From positions 5,890,001-5,954,000 of the forward strand of contig NC_079241.1 in assembly GCF_028009165.1 (NCBI RefSeq): a stretch of 64,000 nt of DNA, given 5' to 3'. The position numbers and the translations under genes are program-made. The notes under the pieces were generated by a model. That model was given only the letters and a program-made list of their open reading frames with translations, did no database searches and was not told the DNA's origin. The DNA comes from Akanthomyces muscarius. Its lineage: Eukaryota; Ascomycota; Sordariomycetes; Hypocreales; Cordycipitaceae. Below are positions 43,501 through 55,766 of this stretch, piece after piece (within the stretch, counting starts at the first letter, position 1; each line of letters opens with the position of its first letter).

Positions 43501-44610
43501 CCTTGACTGGGTGAATTGCGCTTCATGACGTCGTCAACGGACATCTTTTTCACTTAACAACAGTCATCCGCCGAAGAGTGTTCGAAGGGAGAGGACATGG
43601 TCACCGGCGACCTGAACGGGATTCTCCGTGCTTTGCGTCCGAGCCTGTTGCCCCCTGGCCATGCACGTACGCGCTCTAACTTATTATTGTGTCTTTCTCG
43701 CTGTCTCGCGCATATTTCCGTCTTTTTTCATTTCTCTCTCCTGGATGCTTAGAGCGGCGACGCGGCCTTGCTACCTATCACAGCAGCAGGGGGGGGCGCC
43801 GCGGCGGTGATCGGCAGCCCGTCCGCCATCACCATCACAATTATGGGTTCCTAGTGCCAACCTTGCTCGACAAAGAAACCAAGACCGTTTTTTTTTTTTT
43901 GCTCTGCCCGTGTCTGCTCACCTCGTGTCTGACTTTTTTACCCAGAGTTGATCGCCCAGTAGTTTACTAGACTAGCTCGTCTTGATACATTCCAGCAGAG
44001 TCCCGCCCCTGGTCATTTCACACTTTTTCCGTCGTGTCATTCTTACATCTCTTGAGCCGAGTCCCGCGAAAGTACACACACACACCCCTCCCAGGGAGGG
44101 GGGAGGTATCCCGCGATGCTACCCGTCGTCGTCTTGTCGTGTTGTCGTTTGTTTGCCGACGTATGAAACCAACACGTTGATATGATCGACGGGATGTGCT
44201 ACCAGCATCTTGTGGTTTGACATGTTTGGCTTTTTTTTTCTTTTTATATCTGGGGGGCAGCGCTAGAACGGATGGAAGGAACCCATGGACCTTCGTTTGC
44301 ATTCCAAATTTTGTGTTTCGGTTTTCGGTGGCCCAGCCCTGCCCCGGTGTCTGGGAAACTAATACCATGCAGAGCGTTATAGCCCCAAGACATAATCTCC
44401 CGAGTCATGTCATTCATACCGCGGAAACTTTGCGGCTTCCCGGTCTCATGTGACAAATATAGTGTTATCATTCATGCAATGGTGTATCTGCTACCATGTA
44501 AATCTTGGTTACAATGGAAACATCTAATTTTCTGCTACGTGCCTCCTGATCCCATTTCATCCCAAAATACATCATTATAGGATATCAATTTTTTCCCTTA
44601 TATACTATTA
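40526..44610. other. 4.1 kb gene-free stretch upstream of Ctf1alpha-like regulator
   Basis: This is the largest gap in the window, between the regulator's ATG and the Mcd4 stop. Open frames are all short (134 codons or fewer), on both strands, and none resembles a family. Short T and A runs and a (CA)n run near 44073-44086 occur. It may hold a long 5' leader and promoter of the regulator, or a noncoding transcript. Confidence 0.5.
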
Positions 44611-47600
44611 TTAGTTCTTCTTCTTGTTGCTCTTCTTGGCAGAGGCATGGCCGTTGGAGCCTGCCGTCTTGGCTGGCGTCTCAGGTACTTGGGCTTGTCC
44701 CTTGACGTGGTCACCGACCTGGACACCCGAGACAAACAACGCACTTACAGCCTCCAGGGCGGCAACAAAGACGCACAGCAAGCTGGCAATGGCAAAGTGG
44801 CTGATCGTCGAGCCAATCTCGAGCCATGAGCCCTCGTCCTTGACGACCCAGAAGAAGTAGAGAGTGAGGATGTCGCTGATGGCCATGACAATCATGAAGA
44901 GCGCCGATGGCGCGACGCCGAGGCGAATGTTGAGCACGCCCAGATTGGCCGAGATGAGCGCAAAGGGCACCATGAGCTTGAAGATGAGAAGCGCGCCCTG
45001 CGAAAAGGGGTCAAAGACGGGCAGCAGGCGGTTGACGCTGTCCAGGCTAAAGGACGAGATGGAGGCAACGTTGCCGGTGCTGAAAAAGGCCGACTGGAGC
45101 AGGGCGAGGAAGAAGAGCGCGATGCGGGCGTCAGAGAGTCGCAGTGCGCGGAATTGCAAGCCGTCCCGCTCAATCTTGGCCGCGTCCTTGGTGTTGGGCG
45201 AGGATCGCCGAGAGACCTCGACAGAGTATTCGAGACGGACCCAGGCGACTAGCGTGATGCAGAAAGCCACGTAAAACAGACCCTCGTATGAAATGGTCAA
45301 AATGACAAAGGTGGGTGAGCAGGTCAGGAAAATCAGCATCAGGCGATGCATATAGTTGCTGTTGGGCTGCAGTCGGTGCGCAAAGGGCATCAACAACGAG
45401 AGGATCAAAACTGTCCATCCGACTACCTGGTTGCCGACAGGAAGACCCGTCTTTGCGGCAAGCGAGAGTGCGCTTGAACGAGTCACAACCATGGCCAGAA
45501 TGGTCAAGCCAATCTGCGCCCCCATCAAGGTGCGGCTCAGAGGGTTGCTCAAGCTCTTGCTGCCGGCAGCGGGCTTGCTAAAATCAGACAAGACTGTATC
45601 TTCAAATGACAGATACAAGACACCAATGATGACCATGGAAACGCCACCAGCTAGGATCAAGGGAACATTATCCGTCTTGTTAGCAGGAAGCAGGGTAAAT
45701 GTACTCATGACGAGACAAGACAAGATCCAGGTGGCACACAGAGTCGCGTTCTTTTGGAGAAAGGAGATGCCATACAGCAAGGGCCAGAGGGCACCGAGGA
45801 CATAGAGCCCGGTAAAGACTTCGCGGTGAATGTAGCCGAGCGCGAGACCCTCGATAACACCGACGTAGATGACGACGTAGAGGCCAAAGCTAAGCATGGC
45901 GCTCGCAGACTTGATGTGGGAAAAGAGAATTTTGCGTCCCTCGGCAAGGCTCTGGCGGCAGGCAAAGACTTCTTCCCAGAAGACGACGGGGAAGATGGCG
46001 TAGAGATAGTACGTCATGGAGGACTGGGAGATGATGAATGAGGCGTACAAGGTGACCAGCACCGATGAGAAAAATACAAGGCCAATGGCAGAGCGCTGGG
46101 GCTTGAACTTTTGGCCCACGACAAAGAGATCAACAACGGTGGTGATGGCGTACGCCATCCAGCCCAGGTAACCGATGGTGATGAGCGCGCGCAGGAACAG
46201 CCAATCGTAGGTCTGGAGATAGCGCAGACCCTGAAGTGTGACTTTGATCAAGGCATCCGTCTCCTCGATGGCCTCTTCGTACTTTTGGCTCTCAATGAGA
46301 GCCTTGATCGCATTAATGCGCTGGTCAGGACTGGCATTCTCATCGTTGAAGGGGCTGTAGGGACGGAACCGAAGCTCGGTTGCCATCTTCTTGGTTTCCT
46401 TGACACGGTACATTTCCAAAATGCCTTGGGCATTGACAAGCGATGCTTCGGCCTTTTCCTTGTTTGTGGCGGCAAGGTAGGAGAGCGGGAGCTCACCGAC
46501 AGAGTTGGCAGGGAAGTCTAGACCAGTTAAATGGGCCATGAGCGCAGCGATATCTGCTTGGGAAACATCGTGGCGACGGATCTGATCGAAACCCCAGTCT
46601 GCGGAAAATTCGTCGTGGCCGGGCGCAACAGTGTTGGCGTGCTTCTCCGGACCAGCGACACCAGAGCCCCAAGCCACCAAAGGCGTGCGAGTGTTGTCGG
46701 GATGGCCGTCTCCGTGGCTACCCCAGTCGCTCATACCATGGTCAGCCGTAAAAATGTAGGCAGTCCTGTCGTCACCGTAGAATTTGTCAATGAGTTCAGT
46801 CATTTCCTTGACACCTTGGTCGACAACCTGGATGTTGTGAAGGTATTCCTTGGAGTACGGGCGATAAGAATGTCCGGTGGTATCGATACCAAGGAGGTGG
46901 AGGAAGAAGACAATCTTGTCCTGTCGCAGCGCCGTATCTAGTTCTTTGTTGGTCGCTGCCTCGGCAAAGAAATCCCTGACATGGTCAAACACCCAGTAAT
47001 CCAGGATGGTGGCGTCTTTGGAAAAATCCTCGAGCTCGGCTTCGTAGGCAAAGGCGTCTACTCGGCCAGGAACTGCGCCAGTCTCGAACATGGGGACAAT
47101 ATCGGGGCTTCCCCAGCTCCAAGTATGACGACTGCGGTTGAAGACGCTGTCAAAGTGGACAGGGTTCATCTTCCAGCCAGTTGCGACAGCCGAGACGTCC
47201 TCGTACAAGCCGGCGATCAATGCGACATGGCCAGGACGAGACTCAGTAGGCACGCGGGTGTGAGACACGCCAAAGGTACCCTCGTTGAGGACTTTGGAGC
47301 GGATAAATGGAGCGAGTGGTCGAGGAACGAGGTCGGCTTCGGTCTGGGGGTAGGGTTCGGGGAAGGACTGGAAGGCCTTGTCTGCACGCAGACCATCACC
47401 TGTCGAACAAGATCGAGGTTAGCTCCCAATTGAGTCGCGCATAGGGCAGAGAGTCGCCGTACCAACAAAAAGGACCAGTCTATCGGCAGGAGCCTTGACG
47501 GAGGGCGCGCGCTCTACGCCATGGAGGCGCATGCCTGTGACGATTGGGCTGACAAAGTAAATGTCAAAGATGGAATAGATGTAGGCCAGATGAAAGATGA

Positions 47601-47640
47601 TGGCAACGGCTAAGAAGCCGAAGCGAGAAAAAGCCGCCAT
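44611..47640 (-). CDS. mcd4: GPI ethanolamine phosphate transferase 1 (Mcd4/PIG-N), 988 aa, two exons
   Basis: ER enzyme adding phosphoethanolamine to the first mannose of the GPI anchor precursor. Exons are 47640-47463 and 47399-44611, with a 63-bp intron; the join gives LVLFVG-DGLRADKAFQ. An N-terminal anchor (FLAVAIIFHLAYIYSIFDIYF) precedes the luminal alkaline-phosphatase-like domain (GVSHTRVPTESRPGHVALIAG near 105-125; metal site TADHGMSDWGSHGDGHPDN near 275-295). About a dozen membrane segments follow from residue 420. The C-terminal KKSNKKKN is a plausible lysine-rich ER retrieval signal. Length is typical. Confidence 0.95.
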
Positions 47641-49148
47641 TTTGTGCGACAGTATTATTCAAAATGACTGAGATAAACGAGTGTATGTGTATATGTCGAA
47701 ATTCGTTCGCGTTGTAGCTCGCTCAAAGTGTCTATTTGTTGGACTAGGAGAAAGCACCTTGATAAACTCGACAGGCTGGCTTCTGGTGGCTTGGCGCTGG
47801 GGCGCTGCAAAGGAACGGCAGATGGAAATAAAAAAGTCCAGAAAAGGAAAAGCAGCCGAATGGGGAATAGACTACACAGGCACCATGGCAGGATGGCGAC
47901 GCTCGGCAGTGCAGAGTTGTGATGCAACTCCGTCAAGCAAAAGTGGCAGCTCGGGGCCAGATGTGGTTTACGGAAAGGAGCGCGGCGCGCCAGTCGCGCA
48001 GTGGCGTGCTACAGCGGGCAGCGGCCGCGGCGGAGGCGGCGGGCCGGCCATTGGCAGTGCGTTGGCTAACAGATTCAGCGTGATTGACAGGCCACAGTGG
48101 CTCCTGTCAGGGGCTCTGCATGCTAACTCTCAAGTGGGCTAGGTACCGTAAGGTACCTACCTTTTTTAAGGGGTCCACCGCGGACGGGGCGGAGCGAGAC
48201 TGCCTGGAACAAGCAACAAGGTAACGATGCCGCCCAAAGTCCCCAAATTTGCCCTGTGAGGCTGCAATTGAGATGCCCATAAATTTCAATCAAGCCAACT
48301 GCCAGAAACTGAATCAATTTGAGCGGGAGGCGCAAATCAGGTATTGCAGCAATGGCCCATGCCAGACTGGGTAGCATGCGACTTACTGGCTTAGAAGGTA
48401 TCTAAAACTAGCAACGGCAAATCTACCCATGATAGACACCAATGAGTGCTGTCCGGCTTCGCCACGTTGCCGCGTGTCTTCAACCGCTTTTGGTCCATCA
48501 CTTTTATTTATGGCCATCTGTCCTTTACCGCTAGCATTACTGATATGTGTTTTCGCTTTGGAAACTAGGAAAGTAAACGATGCATTAACCGAACAACATA
48601 CCAGCTGCATACGTACAAGTAGCAAGCCTGGCTGTTGAGGAGGTTACCTTACACATTGAAACGGCAGCCACAAATTATACCTTGTTTCTGCAATGCCAAC
48701 AAGAAGGAAAGGCGAGGCCACTTTACACCATAATCATCAAACCACTGCGACACATCGCATTTCGACAGCCAACTGCCTGTGAGTCCAGTGCTTCTATCCT
48801 TGCTTTTTGTCTAGGGTAGGTAGACGACCAAGACATGCATGCCGCCATCACAGCGACGCGTCGCGGCGAAGAAGAAGCGCGATGAACAGGCTGTACACCA
48901 AGTTTCAAACCATGTTCAGCTGTCTGACGTGCCACAGCATATTGCGGCCTGCCAGAGAGCCCAAGGTAGTCACCACGCACCGCAGAGATGACAGTTGCTG
49001 TCGTAGCCGACAGGCATTCATTCATATCCAGTCATATCTTTGTAATCATGAAAATCATAGAGCTTCCTATCCCAATGCTAGAAATAAACGACCCAAACCA
49101 AACGCCACGGGGGTATCAATCCAAACCAATGCCACTGTGCTGCCTGTT
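47641..49148. other. Gene-free interval, 1.5 kb, with inverted repeat
   Basis: Promoter side of Mcd4 and 3' flank of Csm1. It holds the TAGGTACC inverted repeat at 48140-48159 and CTAGGGTAGGTAG at 48811-48823. No supportable exon is seen. Confidence 0.5.
48140..48159. repeat. Perfect 8-bp inverted repeat with 4-nt loop
   Basis: TAGGTACC at 48140-48147 and its reverse complement GGTACCTA at 48152-48159 are separated by GTAA. It is 500 bp upstream of the Mcd4 start codon and contains the same TAGGTA core seen in other upstream regions. Confidence 0.85.
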
Positions 49149-50661
49149 CTAGTCGTCCGCCTCCACTGGTCTATCCCTCAATGCCTTGACCACCTTGCTG
49201 TAAAAATTGGCCACCTGCGGTCTCCTAAACTCAATCTCCTCGCGGAGATAATTCGGTAGGCGGGCAATCAAGTCGGCGTCGCGATCAGATTGAAGCTGCG
49301 GGTTGTATTTGACGGACGAGTCCTCATAGCGGACGGTAGAGCTACTGCCAGCAATACCAAGCTTAAAGTGGAGAGCTGGGAACCATGTTAGCATTCACGT
49401 CTGGGTGACGCCTCAAGCGCAGAGCACTCACTGCCGTTGCGTCCGGTCTGGATGCAGTCAAAAATATCCTCGGTGCCGTCCTGCTTCATGCCTTGGATGA
49501 TGAGACCCGTCAGGTCTGCATATAGGTCTTCCTTTGCGTGGGCAGCATGGACCATTTCCGATTGACCTGTCCAGGCTTTTGCTGCGCTGCCCTTGATCGC
49601 ACTGCCGGGAACGCCAGTGCCGGGAGCAGCTCGACTGGCAGCGAGCTTGGCGTTGAGGGCCTTGTTTTGACGGTCAGCGTCAGCAAGCGAGCTTGTCAGC
49701 TCCTTGACTCTGCTGGCGAGGTCCTGCGCATTGCTTTGGCTATCTTGGAGCTGCAGGCGCAGCGAATCGGCATCGCCCGACACCTGCCTTTGAGCGGCCA
49801 GCTCTTCTTTGAGCTTCGCGATGAGTTTGTTTGCAGCTGATGCTTTGTTAGTGCATTCTGAGCATGGAAATATTGATTGACTGCCGGGAACTTACTCGCT
49901 GCATTCTCATCAGCCTGCCTGCGTAGCTTCTCGTAGTTTCGTTCAGCGCTCTGGACACCCACCTCTCGAAGCTCAGTGTAGCGTCCCTCGAGATTTTCGT
50001 ACTTTCGCGTCATTTCGCGTAAGCGGCGTTCCAGTGAGGCATTATCTCCTTGAGTACTCTGCGATCGGCTGGTCGGACGGACCGGAGGCAAGGTTGGCGC
50101 GGCCGCTTGCCGGCTTGTATGCATTGCTATTTCCTCCTCTTCCTCGTTTTGCCCAACCACGTCCACCATTTCCATGTCGTCATCCTCTTCCAGCTCTGCT
50201 GCAGCTTCCACTGGGTAGTGACGAGCTGCATGCCGGGGCGACGAGGATGCGTAGCGCTTCGTTGTCGCGACACTGTGCTTAACAGGTCGCGAATCTTCGA
50301 GTCGCTGCTTTTTGCGGCCTTGCTTTGATTGATGCGATAACAGCATGCTATCGTCGTCGAAATCTTCATCGTGAATCGGGCGAGCCGGTTTCTCGTCTCT
50401 GCTCTTATGCGACGGCCTTGTCGTGTTGAGGTTGCTCTTGTCCGTGAGCGGCCGTCGGCCAGGTGATAGTCGGCGCGGGGCTTTTCTGTCTATTGATCCT
50501 GCCACTTTCGGTGCGAGCTTCGTGATTCGGTTGGATCCCATGCTTCTCGCGACCGAGCCCTGTCTCTTGCGAGGGTAGCTCTCCATGCCTCCCAGGTCCG
50601 AATCCGAATCGGATGCTACCTGGTTCGCGAAGCGCCCCGCAGCGCGTATCCGGGTCGCCAT
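49149..50661 (-). CDS. Monopolin complex subunit Csm1/Pcs1, 465 aa, three exons
   Basis: Kinetochore and rDNA-associated protein that crosslinks kinetochore attachment sites. Exons are 50661-49896, 49836-49432 and 49375-49149, with introns of 59 and 56 bp; joins read ENAAT-ANKLIAKLK and TGRNGT-LHFKLGIAG. The N-terminal 200 residues are basic and disordered (RKRQGSVARSMGS). A coiled coil covers about 205-330 (LERRLREMTRKYENLEGRY, LRLQLQDSQSNAQDLASRV). The C-terminal globular domain begins near 360 (LYADLTGLIIQGMKQDG, IFDCIQTGRNG, KYNPQLQSDRDADLIARLP) and fits the Csm1 family. It is divergent from Msp1. Confidence 0.85.
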
Positions 50662-51390
50662 TGCGCTGCCGCGTGCTTCTGCCGGAGTGAGTAAGGTACG
50701 AATAGCGTGTAAATATGTATATTATACAAAAAGTCGTGGCGTACGGGCGCGCCAGCAAACAATGAGGGCAGCAAATAAAATGCGATCGCGACACAGTGAT
50801 ATGGTGCGGAACGAGATATCTAGGTTTCCTGTTTTGGTTCGATGTAAACAAAATGCTGGGGTGGGTCTAGTGCGGCGACTTGGGCCTTAGTCAGCTGGCC
50901 AAATCGCCTACTGGCTGCCTGTGGCCCTGTACCCGTCCCCTTGTCCAGCCCGCCAGCGAGGTGGCGTGCATGCCGAGGCTACCAATGTACCGCCAAGTAC
51001 TGATGATGTGCATCCGTGGCGCTGTAGATGCCCAAGACTAAGAGCTGTGGCCGATATTGGCATATGATCCTTCAAAATTCGGGACTTAAAAGAAGTGCAT
51101 TACAGTCTAGATCAAATCGTCGATTTTGGCCATTTTAAACATGAGTATTGATATTCTTCAGCTTTGGTTTCAGTGCCGACCGTCTGCTTGCCACCTCTTC
51201 ATGTGAAAGCCCACTTTGGACGCAAGGTACATGCAGGTACAATCTCCTGCCACGACGCCTACATCAACCAGAGTCGCCATCCACCATCACTTTCTCTTCG
51301 CAAACATCTCGTCACCCGGTGATTCAACCACTGGTGAAGCTCTGAAAAGGTCCTCTCGCCTTTTCCTCTTCTCTGCCGTACTGACGTCTC
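50662..51390. other. Divergent Csm1/Msp1 promoter region
   Basis: 730 bp between the two start codons. No gene, repeat or TATA-like element stands out. Confidence 0.45.
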
Positions 51391-52862
51391 ATGCCCGACC
51401 AGTCAGCGTCTTGGCTACGCTGGGTCGTCGGTATGGGCGAACGTCGCAAACTTGGCGATGTCGCCATGGACCTAGTCCTCTTCGCCGGCATGGTATGTGC
51501 CCCCCAAGTTCCCACGACACTGCCTCCGCAAGGAAAAAAATCTAACAAAAGAACAATTCAACAGATGACAGCTGGTCTGTATATCGCGCGCAATTTCCTC
51601 AACCCCATCCTCAGCAACCTCGCCGATCCCGATAAGGAGAAACACGACCAAGCCAGACAAAAAGCCAAGGCTCACCTTGAGCGCATAAACCGACGACGCC
51701 AAAACGAGGCCGGTGTTGGCGACGGCAGCGATGACTCTCGAGACGGCGCCCGCGTGGAAGAATTGGTGCTTAATGAATACGAAAATCTTATTGCGCTGGA
51801 GATGATCGCTCCTGAAGACATCCACGTTGGTTTTGATGGTGAGTAGAAAGCCTTCAGATGCCAGCCTGTAATGTGGTATTAACCCTTGCAATAGCCATCG
51901 GCGGTCTCGAAATGATTATCGAGGAACTCAAGGAATCCGTCATTTACCCTCTCACCATGCCACACCTATACTCGCATGCCGCACCGCTCCTGTCGGCTCC
52001 CTCCGGCGTCCTTCTCTTCGGCCCTCCAGGCTGCGGCAAGACCATGCTCGCCAAGGCGCTTGCTCACGAGAGCGGCGCTTCCTTCATCAACTTACACATC
52101 TCTACCATGACGGAAAAGTGGTACGGTGACTCCAACAAGATTGTCAAGGCTGTCTTCTCCCTGGCTCGCAAGATGCAGCCGGCCATCATCTTCATTGACG
52201 AGATTGATGCCGTTCTCGGCACTCGACGCAGTGGCGAGCACGAGGCTAGTGGCATGGTCAAGGCTGAGTAGGTTTCTGAAAACGGATGATGCATCAACCA
52301 CAAATACTAACGTCTCGTCAGATTCATGACGCTGTGGGATGGATTGACATCCGCCAACTCTTCTGGCATGCCCGCTCAGATTGTCGTTCTTGGCGCTACA
52401 AATCGCATCCACGATATCGATGAAGCGATCCTGCGAAGAATGCCTAAGAAATTTCCCATCCCGCTTCCCGGACAGGAGCAGCGTCGCCGCATCCTCCAGC
52501 TTATCCTGCAAGACACCAAGACCGACTCGGAGCACTTTGACCTCGACCAGCTCGCCAAGCTCACAGCCGGCATGTCCGGAAGCGACATCAAGGAAGCCTG
52601 CCGCGACGCCGCCATGGCACCGGTTCGCGAGTTTATGCGCGAGAACCGCTCCAGTGGCCGTCCCATGCACAATGTCGATGGCTCGCAGTTCCGCGGTATC
52701 AGAACCGATGACTTCTTTGGCAATCGCGGTGGCCAGCTCCCGCTAGGAAATGGCGGCATGCGCAAGGCTGGCAAGCGCAAGGGACAGAAGAAGAAGAGCA
52801 GCAGCACGCAGAGTGACGAATATGAGGATGTTGATGAGTTGGTTGCCGAAGAGCAAGATTAA
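51391..52862 (+). CDS. msp1: AAA ATPase Msp1/ATAD1-like mitochondrial protein extractor, 429 aa, four exons
   Basis: Outer mitochondrial membrane and peroxisomal AAA translocase that removes mislocalised tail-anchored proteins. Exons are 51391-51492, 51565-51838, 51895-52267 and 52322-52862, with introns of 72, 56 and 54 bp. The N-terminal membrane segment ([20 protein letters not shown]) is interrupted by intron 1. The AAA domain has [19 protein letters not shown], Walker A GPPGCGKT (about 168-175), the pore loop [11 protein letters not shown], Walker [11 protein letters not shown] and the arginine-finger region [15 protein letters not shown]. The C-terminus adds a Lys/Ser-rich and acidic tail ([22 protein letters not shown]). 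Confidence 0.94.
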
Positions 52863-53173
52863 TTTAGACTGGATATGCCCAATGGATACGGTAAACACGG
52901 AACACTCATGTACAAATACCACACCGCTTTGGTCGATTTTGCTATAAAATTGTACACAAATGGCTTTCTCTACACGATTGACACTCAACAACATAAATGG
53001 ATGAAAAAAATGAAATATTTTGACGAGCCTGTTGCTATGGAACTAACGATGTACAGCTTGTCGTCCCATCACTGCCAATGCCGCGTCCCCCATCCCAGTC
53101 TAAAAAGTTTGCCTATATACAATGATAAATTGAGTCAAAAGTTGTTTGACCCAAAGTGTCTCCCATCTAGAGC
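52863..53173. other. Convergent 3' interval between Msp1 and MFS genes
   Basis: 310 bp, AT-rich, expected to hold both terminators. No gene is seen. Confidence 0.5.
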
Positions 53174-55049
53174 TTAATCCTCCAGATTGGCTTTTCCCAT
53201 GGCCCTGACCTTGACCACGTACTGGTGGCGGATGACCCAGATGGTAATGGCCACGCCGACCAGGCAGGATACAAAGGTGATGCCGTAGGCGGAGCGGTAG
53301 CACTCGAGTCCCTCGTGGCACGAGCGCTCGCCGCTAGGATCAAAGACGCTGTGGTGGTCCAGGACGGAGCCATAGATAAGGTTGAAGATGTTGGAGGAGA
53401 AGACGGGCGCGAGCGTCATGAAGCCCCAGTTCTGGCTGAGGCCGTGGATGCCAAACGTCTCGGCCACGATGGACGGGAAGACGCCAAAGAGCAGGCCGTA
53501 GGCAATGCCCGAGAGGCTGGAGAGGAGGAAGAGGTAGATGGGCGTGGAGATGGTCAGGCCGCAGACCTGGGCGACGGTGAAGATGAGGCCAGACAAGACC
53601 AGACACCACACACGACTGGCCCCGAGCTTCTTGACGAGGAAATCGGAACCGATGCCTGAGGGTTGAGCAGTTAGTCTGGAGGTGCGTATAGACCGTGGCC
53701 GTTGGCGTTACACGTACCGCTAAGTAGACGTCCAACGAAGCTACCGATGGAAAGAATCGAGACGTGCATTTGTTGACGGTGAACAAGAAATTCTTCGCCC
53801 TTTGAGCTATCGTAGTGTTTCCACAACACGTTGGCATCATTTCCAATGTTGCTAATTTCAATTAGTTCTGACGTACTGCTATAGTTTTGCAGCGCATGTA
53901 CTTACTTGATGGTCATGAGTCCGGCACCGGCGAGAATCGTCATGATGGCGAAGAGTTGCCAAAAGTCCATGCACGTCAAAAGCTGGAAGCCACGAATATC
54001 TAGATGATGAGAAGGATCTCGATCAACATTTGCGTCTGTTTCATTGTTCACCGCCGACGACCCCGACATGAGGGACGACGTCTCGTCTGGTTCAGCGTCT
54101 TCGGTGTCTGCGCCGCCTGCCTCCCGGGAGGCAGGCGCGGATGCGGGACCGGACTGCTCCGCCGGGACTTGGGCAGCAGTAGTAGTAAACTTGTTGGACG
54201 TACCGGGTTCATCATCAAACATGCCACGCTGCTGCGGCTGTTGCCGCCCCGACGACGTGCGGCGCAAGCGCTGGCCGCGCGCGGCCCCCGACGACGCTTC
54301 CGCGCCCGGCACGGCCTGGTACGACGACGAGTGGGGGTAAGCCTTGAGGAAGAAGAAGCCGCCAAAGGTCAGCGCGACGGTGCCCCAGGCCAGCAGCTCG
54401 AGGAACGAGCTGGGGTCGCCAGGGAAGAGGATGGATCCGAGGAAGGAGAAGAAGAAGGCACTCAGGCCAAAGGCCGCCAGGGGAAACGCCGTCGCCGTGC
54501 CGCGGTGGTGCGGCCAGTTGAGCGCGGACACCTTGACGGCGGCGAAGAAGCCTAGGCAGCTGCCCATGCCGGTGAGGTAAGAGAAGAAACACAGCAGCGG
54601 CACGGATCCAGAAGCGCTGTCGTAGGCCCGATGCAGCGGAAAATAGCCCACGCCGAGCAGCACAGCGCCGAGGAGGACCGCCGGGCCGGCGCCGACGGAA
54701 GGGTGGTCGACAAACATGCCGACCAGCGGACCCAGCGAGTACATGCCCAGGTTGCCAAACAGGCCTACCAGGTTGCTCTGCGTCGCCGTGAGCTTCAGCC
54801 GCTCAGCGAATTGCGGCGCCCATGCTGAGTAGACATACTGTGACAGACGGGGGTTAGCGAATGAGTGTTTCAACTTGCGTCACCCACACCCTCAATGCAA
54901 GAGAGAGAAGGGGAAGGGAGGGGGAATTCCGAGGGCTTTTCGGGGAGACAGTGAATAGAGCGTACATTTGTGCCGCAGGCCAGCGAAATGACCGTGGCCG
55001 CAACGCTGGCGATGATTCTTTTGCGATGCATGCCGTCGTCTGAATGCAT
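53174..55049 (-). CDS. MFS transporter, Mch1/nodulin-like, 543 aa, four exons
   Basis: Membrane transporter of the Mch1/Nodulin-like branch of the major facilitator superfamily, probably vacuolar; substrate unknown. Exons are 55049-54966, 54837-53906, 53851-53718 and 53655-53174, with introns of 128, 54, 62 bp. Joins read CGTN-YVYSAWAPQF, TIKN-NIGNDANVLW and GRLLSG-IGSDFLVKKLG. The first half has about six spans (QSNLVGLFGNLGMYSLGPLVG; FFSYLTGMGSCLGFFAAVK), then a long hydrophilic central loop (about 220-300), then MDFWQLFAIMTILAGAGL and the second half with AYGLLFGVFPSIVAETFG. It is divergent from SERINC. The loop's coding DNA contains a 24-bp palindrome. Confidence 0.88.
54114..54137. repeat. 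24-bp perfect palindrome within the MFS coding sequence
   Basis: Two 12-bp arms meet at the centre of CCCGGG with no spacer; the left arm is CGCCTGCCTCCC and the right is its exact reverse complement. On the coding strand it encodes APASREAGG-type residues in the hydrophilic loop. Confidence 0.9.
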
Positions 55050-55766
55050 GGTGGTCAAGGCTAGGTAGGCAACTCGTATGCAAAGGGAGATGGATGGCGA
55101 CTAGCGCCGGCTGAGACCGACGAGAGGAATAGGTGCGCGCAACTTTACACTCCCATCGAGAGAGAGCGAGAGAGCTGTTTTGTGCAACAGCGACAATTTA
55201 AAAAGAAGAAGTAAAGAGAGTGAATCTGGTACGGTTGGGCAGTTGGTGCGAGAAAGACAAAGGAATGGAAGACCTCGGGTCAGTGTCCCGGACATTGACT
55301 ACCAGATAGGTAGATAGCAAACGACTTGTGTCCGTCTTCGGCCCGGGCAAGGCAGATGTGGTACACCCGCCCCCAAATCTAGCATCAAGACCGCTGTAAC
55401 GGCACACGCTGCAGTGGGTGCGCTGCCAGAAACCCGCTGTAGACGCGGGGGTCACAGCGCTCTGCTGCCAAGCTTTCAGGGCGTTTGCACCCCCGCGGGT
55501 GCCGGTTTTGGGCGCGGGTTTCAGCGGCTTGGCTTTGCGGCAAGGTCGTCGCTTACGTAAAGGCTTCTTTTCCACCGGGCGGCACCTGATCCGTCGTCAT
55601 TCCTGTTCGTCACCTCTCCAAACACCACGGTCCATAACCCGAACGGCCAGCGACAACCCTCAACGCGCCGGCCAGCAACTCTTTCCTGACGTTTCTTACA
55701 AATCCGCCTCTGCGATTCCATACATACTCCTCCGAAGAGCCTGGAATACGTCGCTTGCCCCTCACC
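55050..55766. other. Divergent MFS/SERINC promoter region
   Basis: 720 bp between start codons. It holds CTAGGTAGGC at 55061-55070 and AGATAGGTAGATAG near 55305-55318, and a GA-rich stretch near 55157-55173. No gene is supported. Confidence 0.5.
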
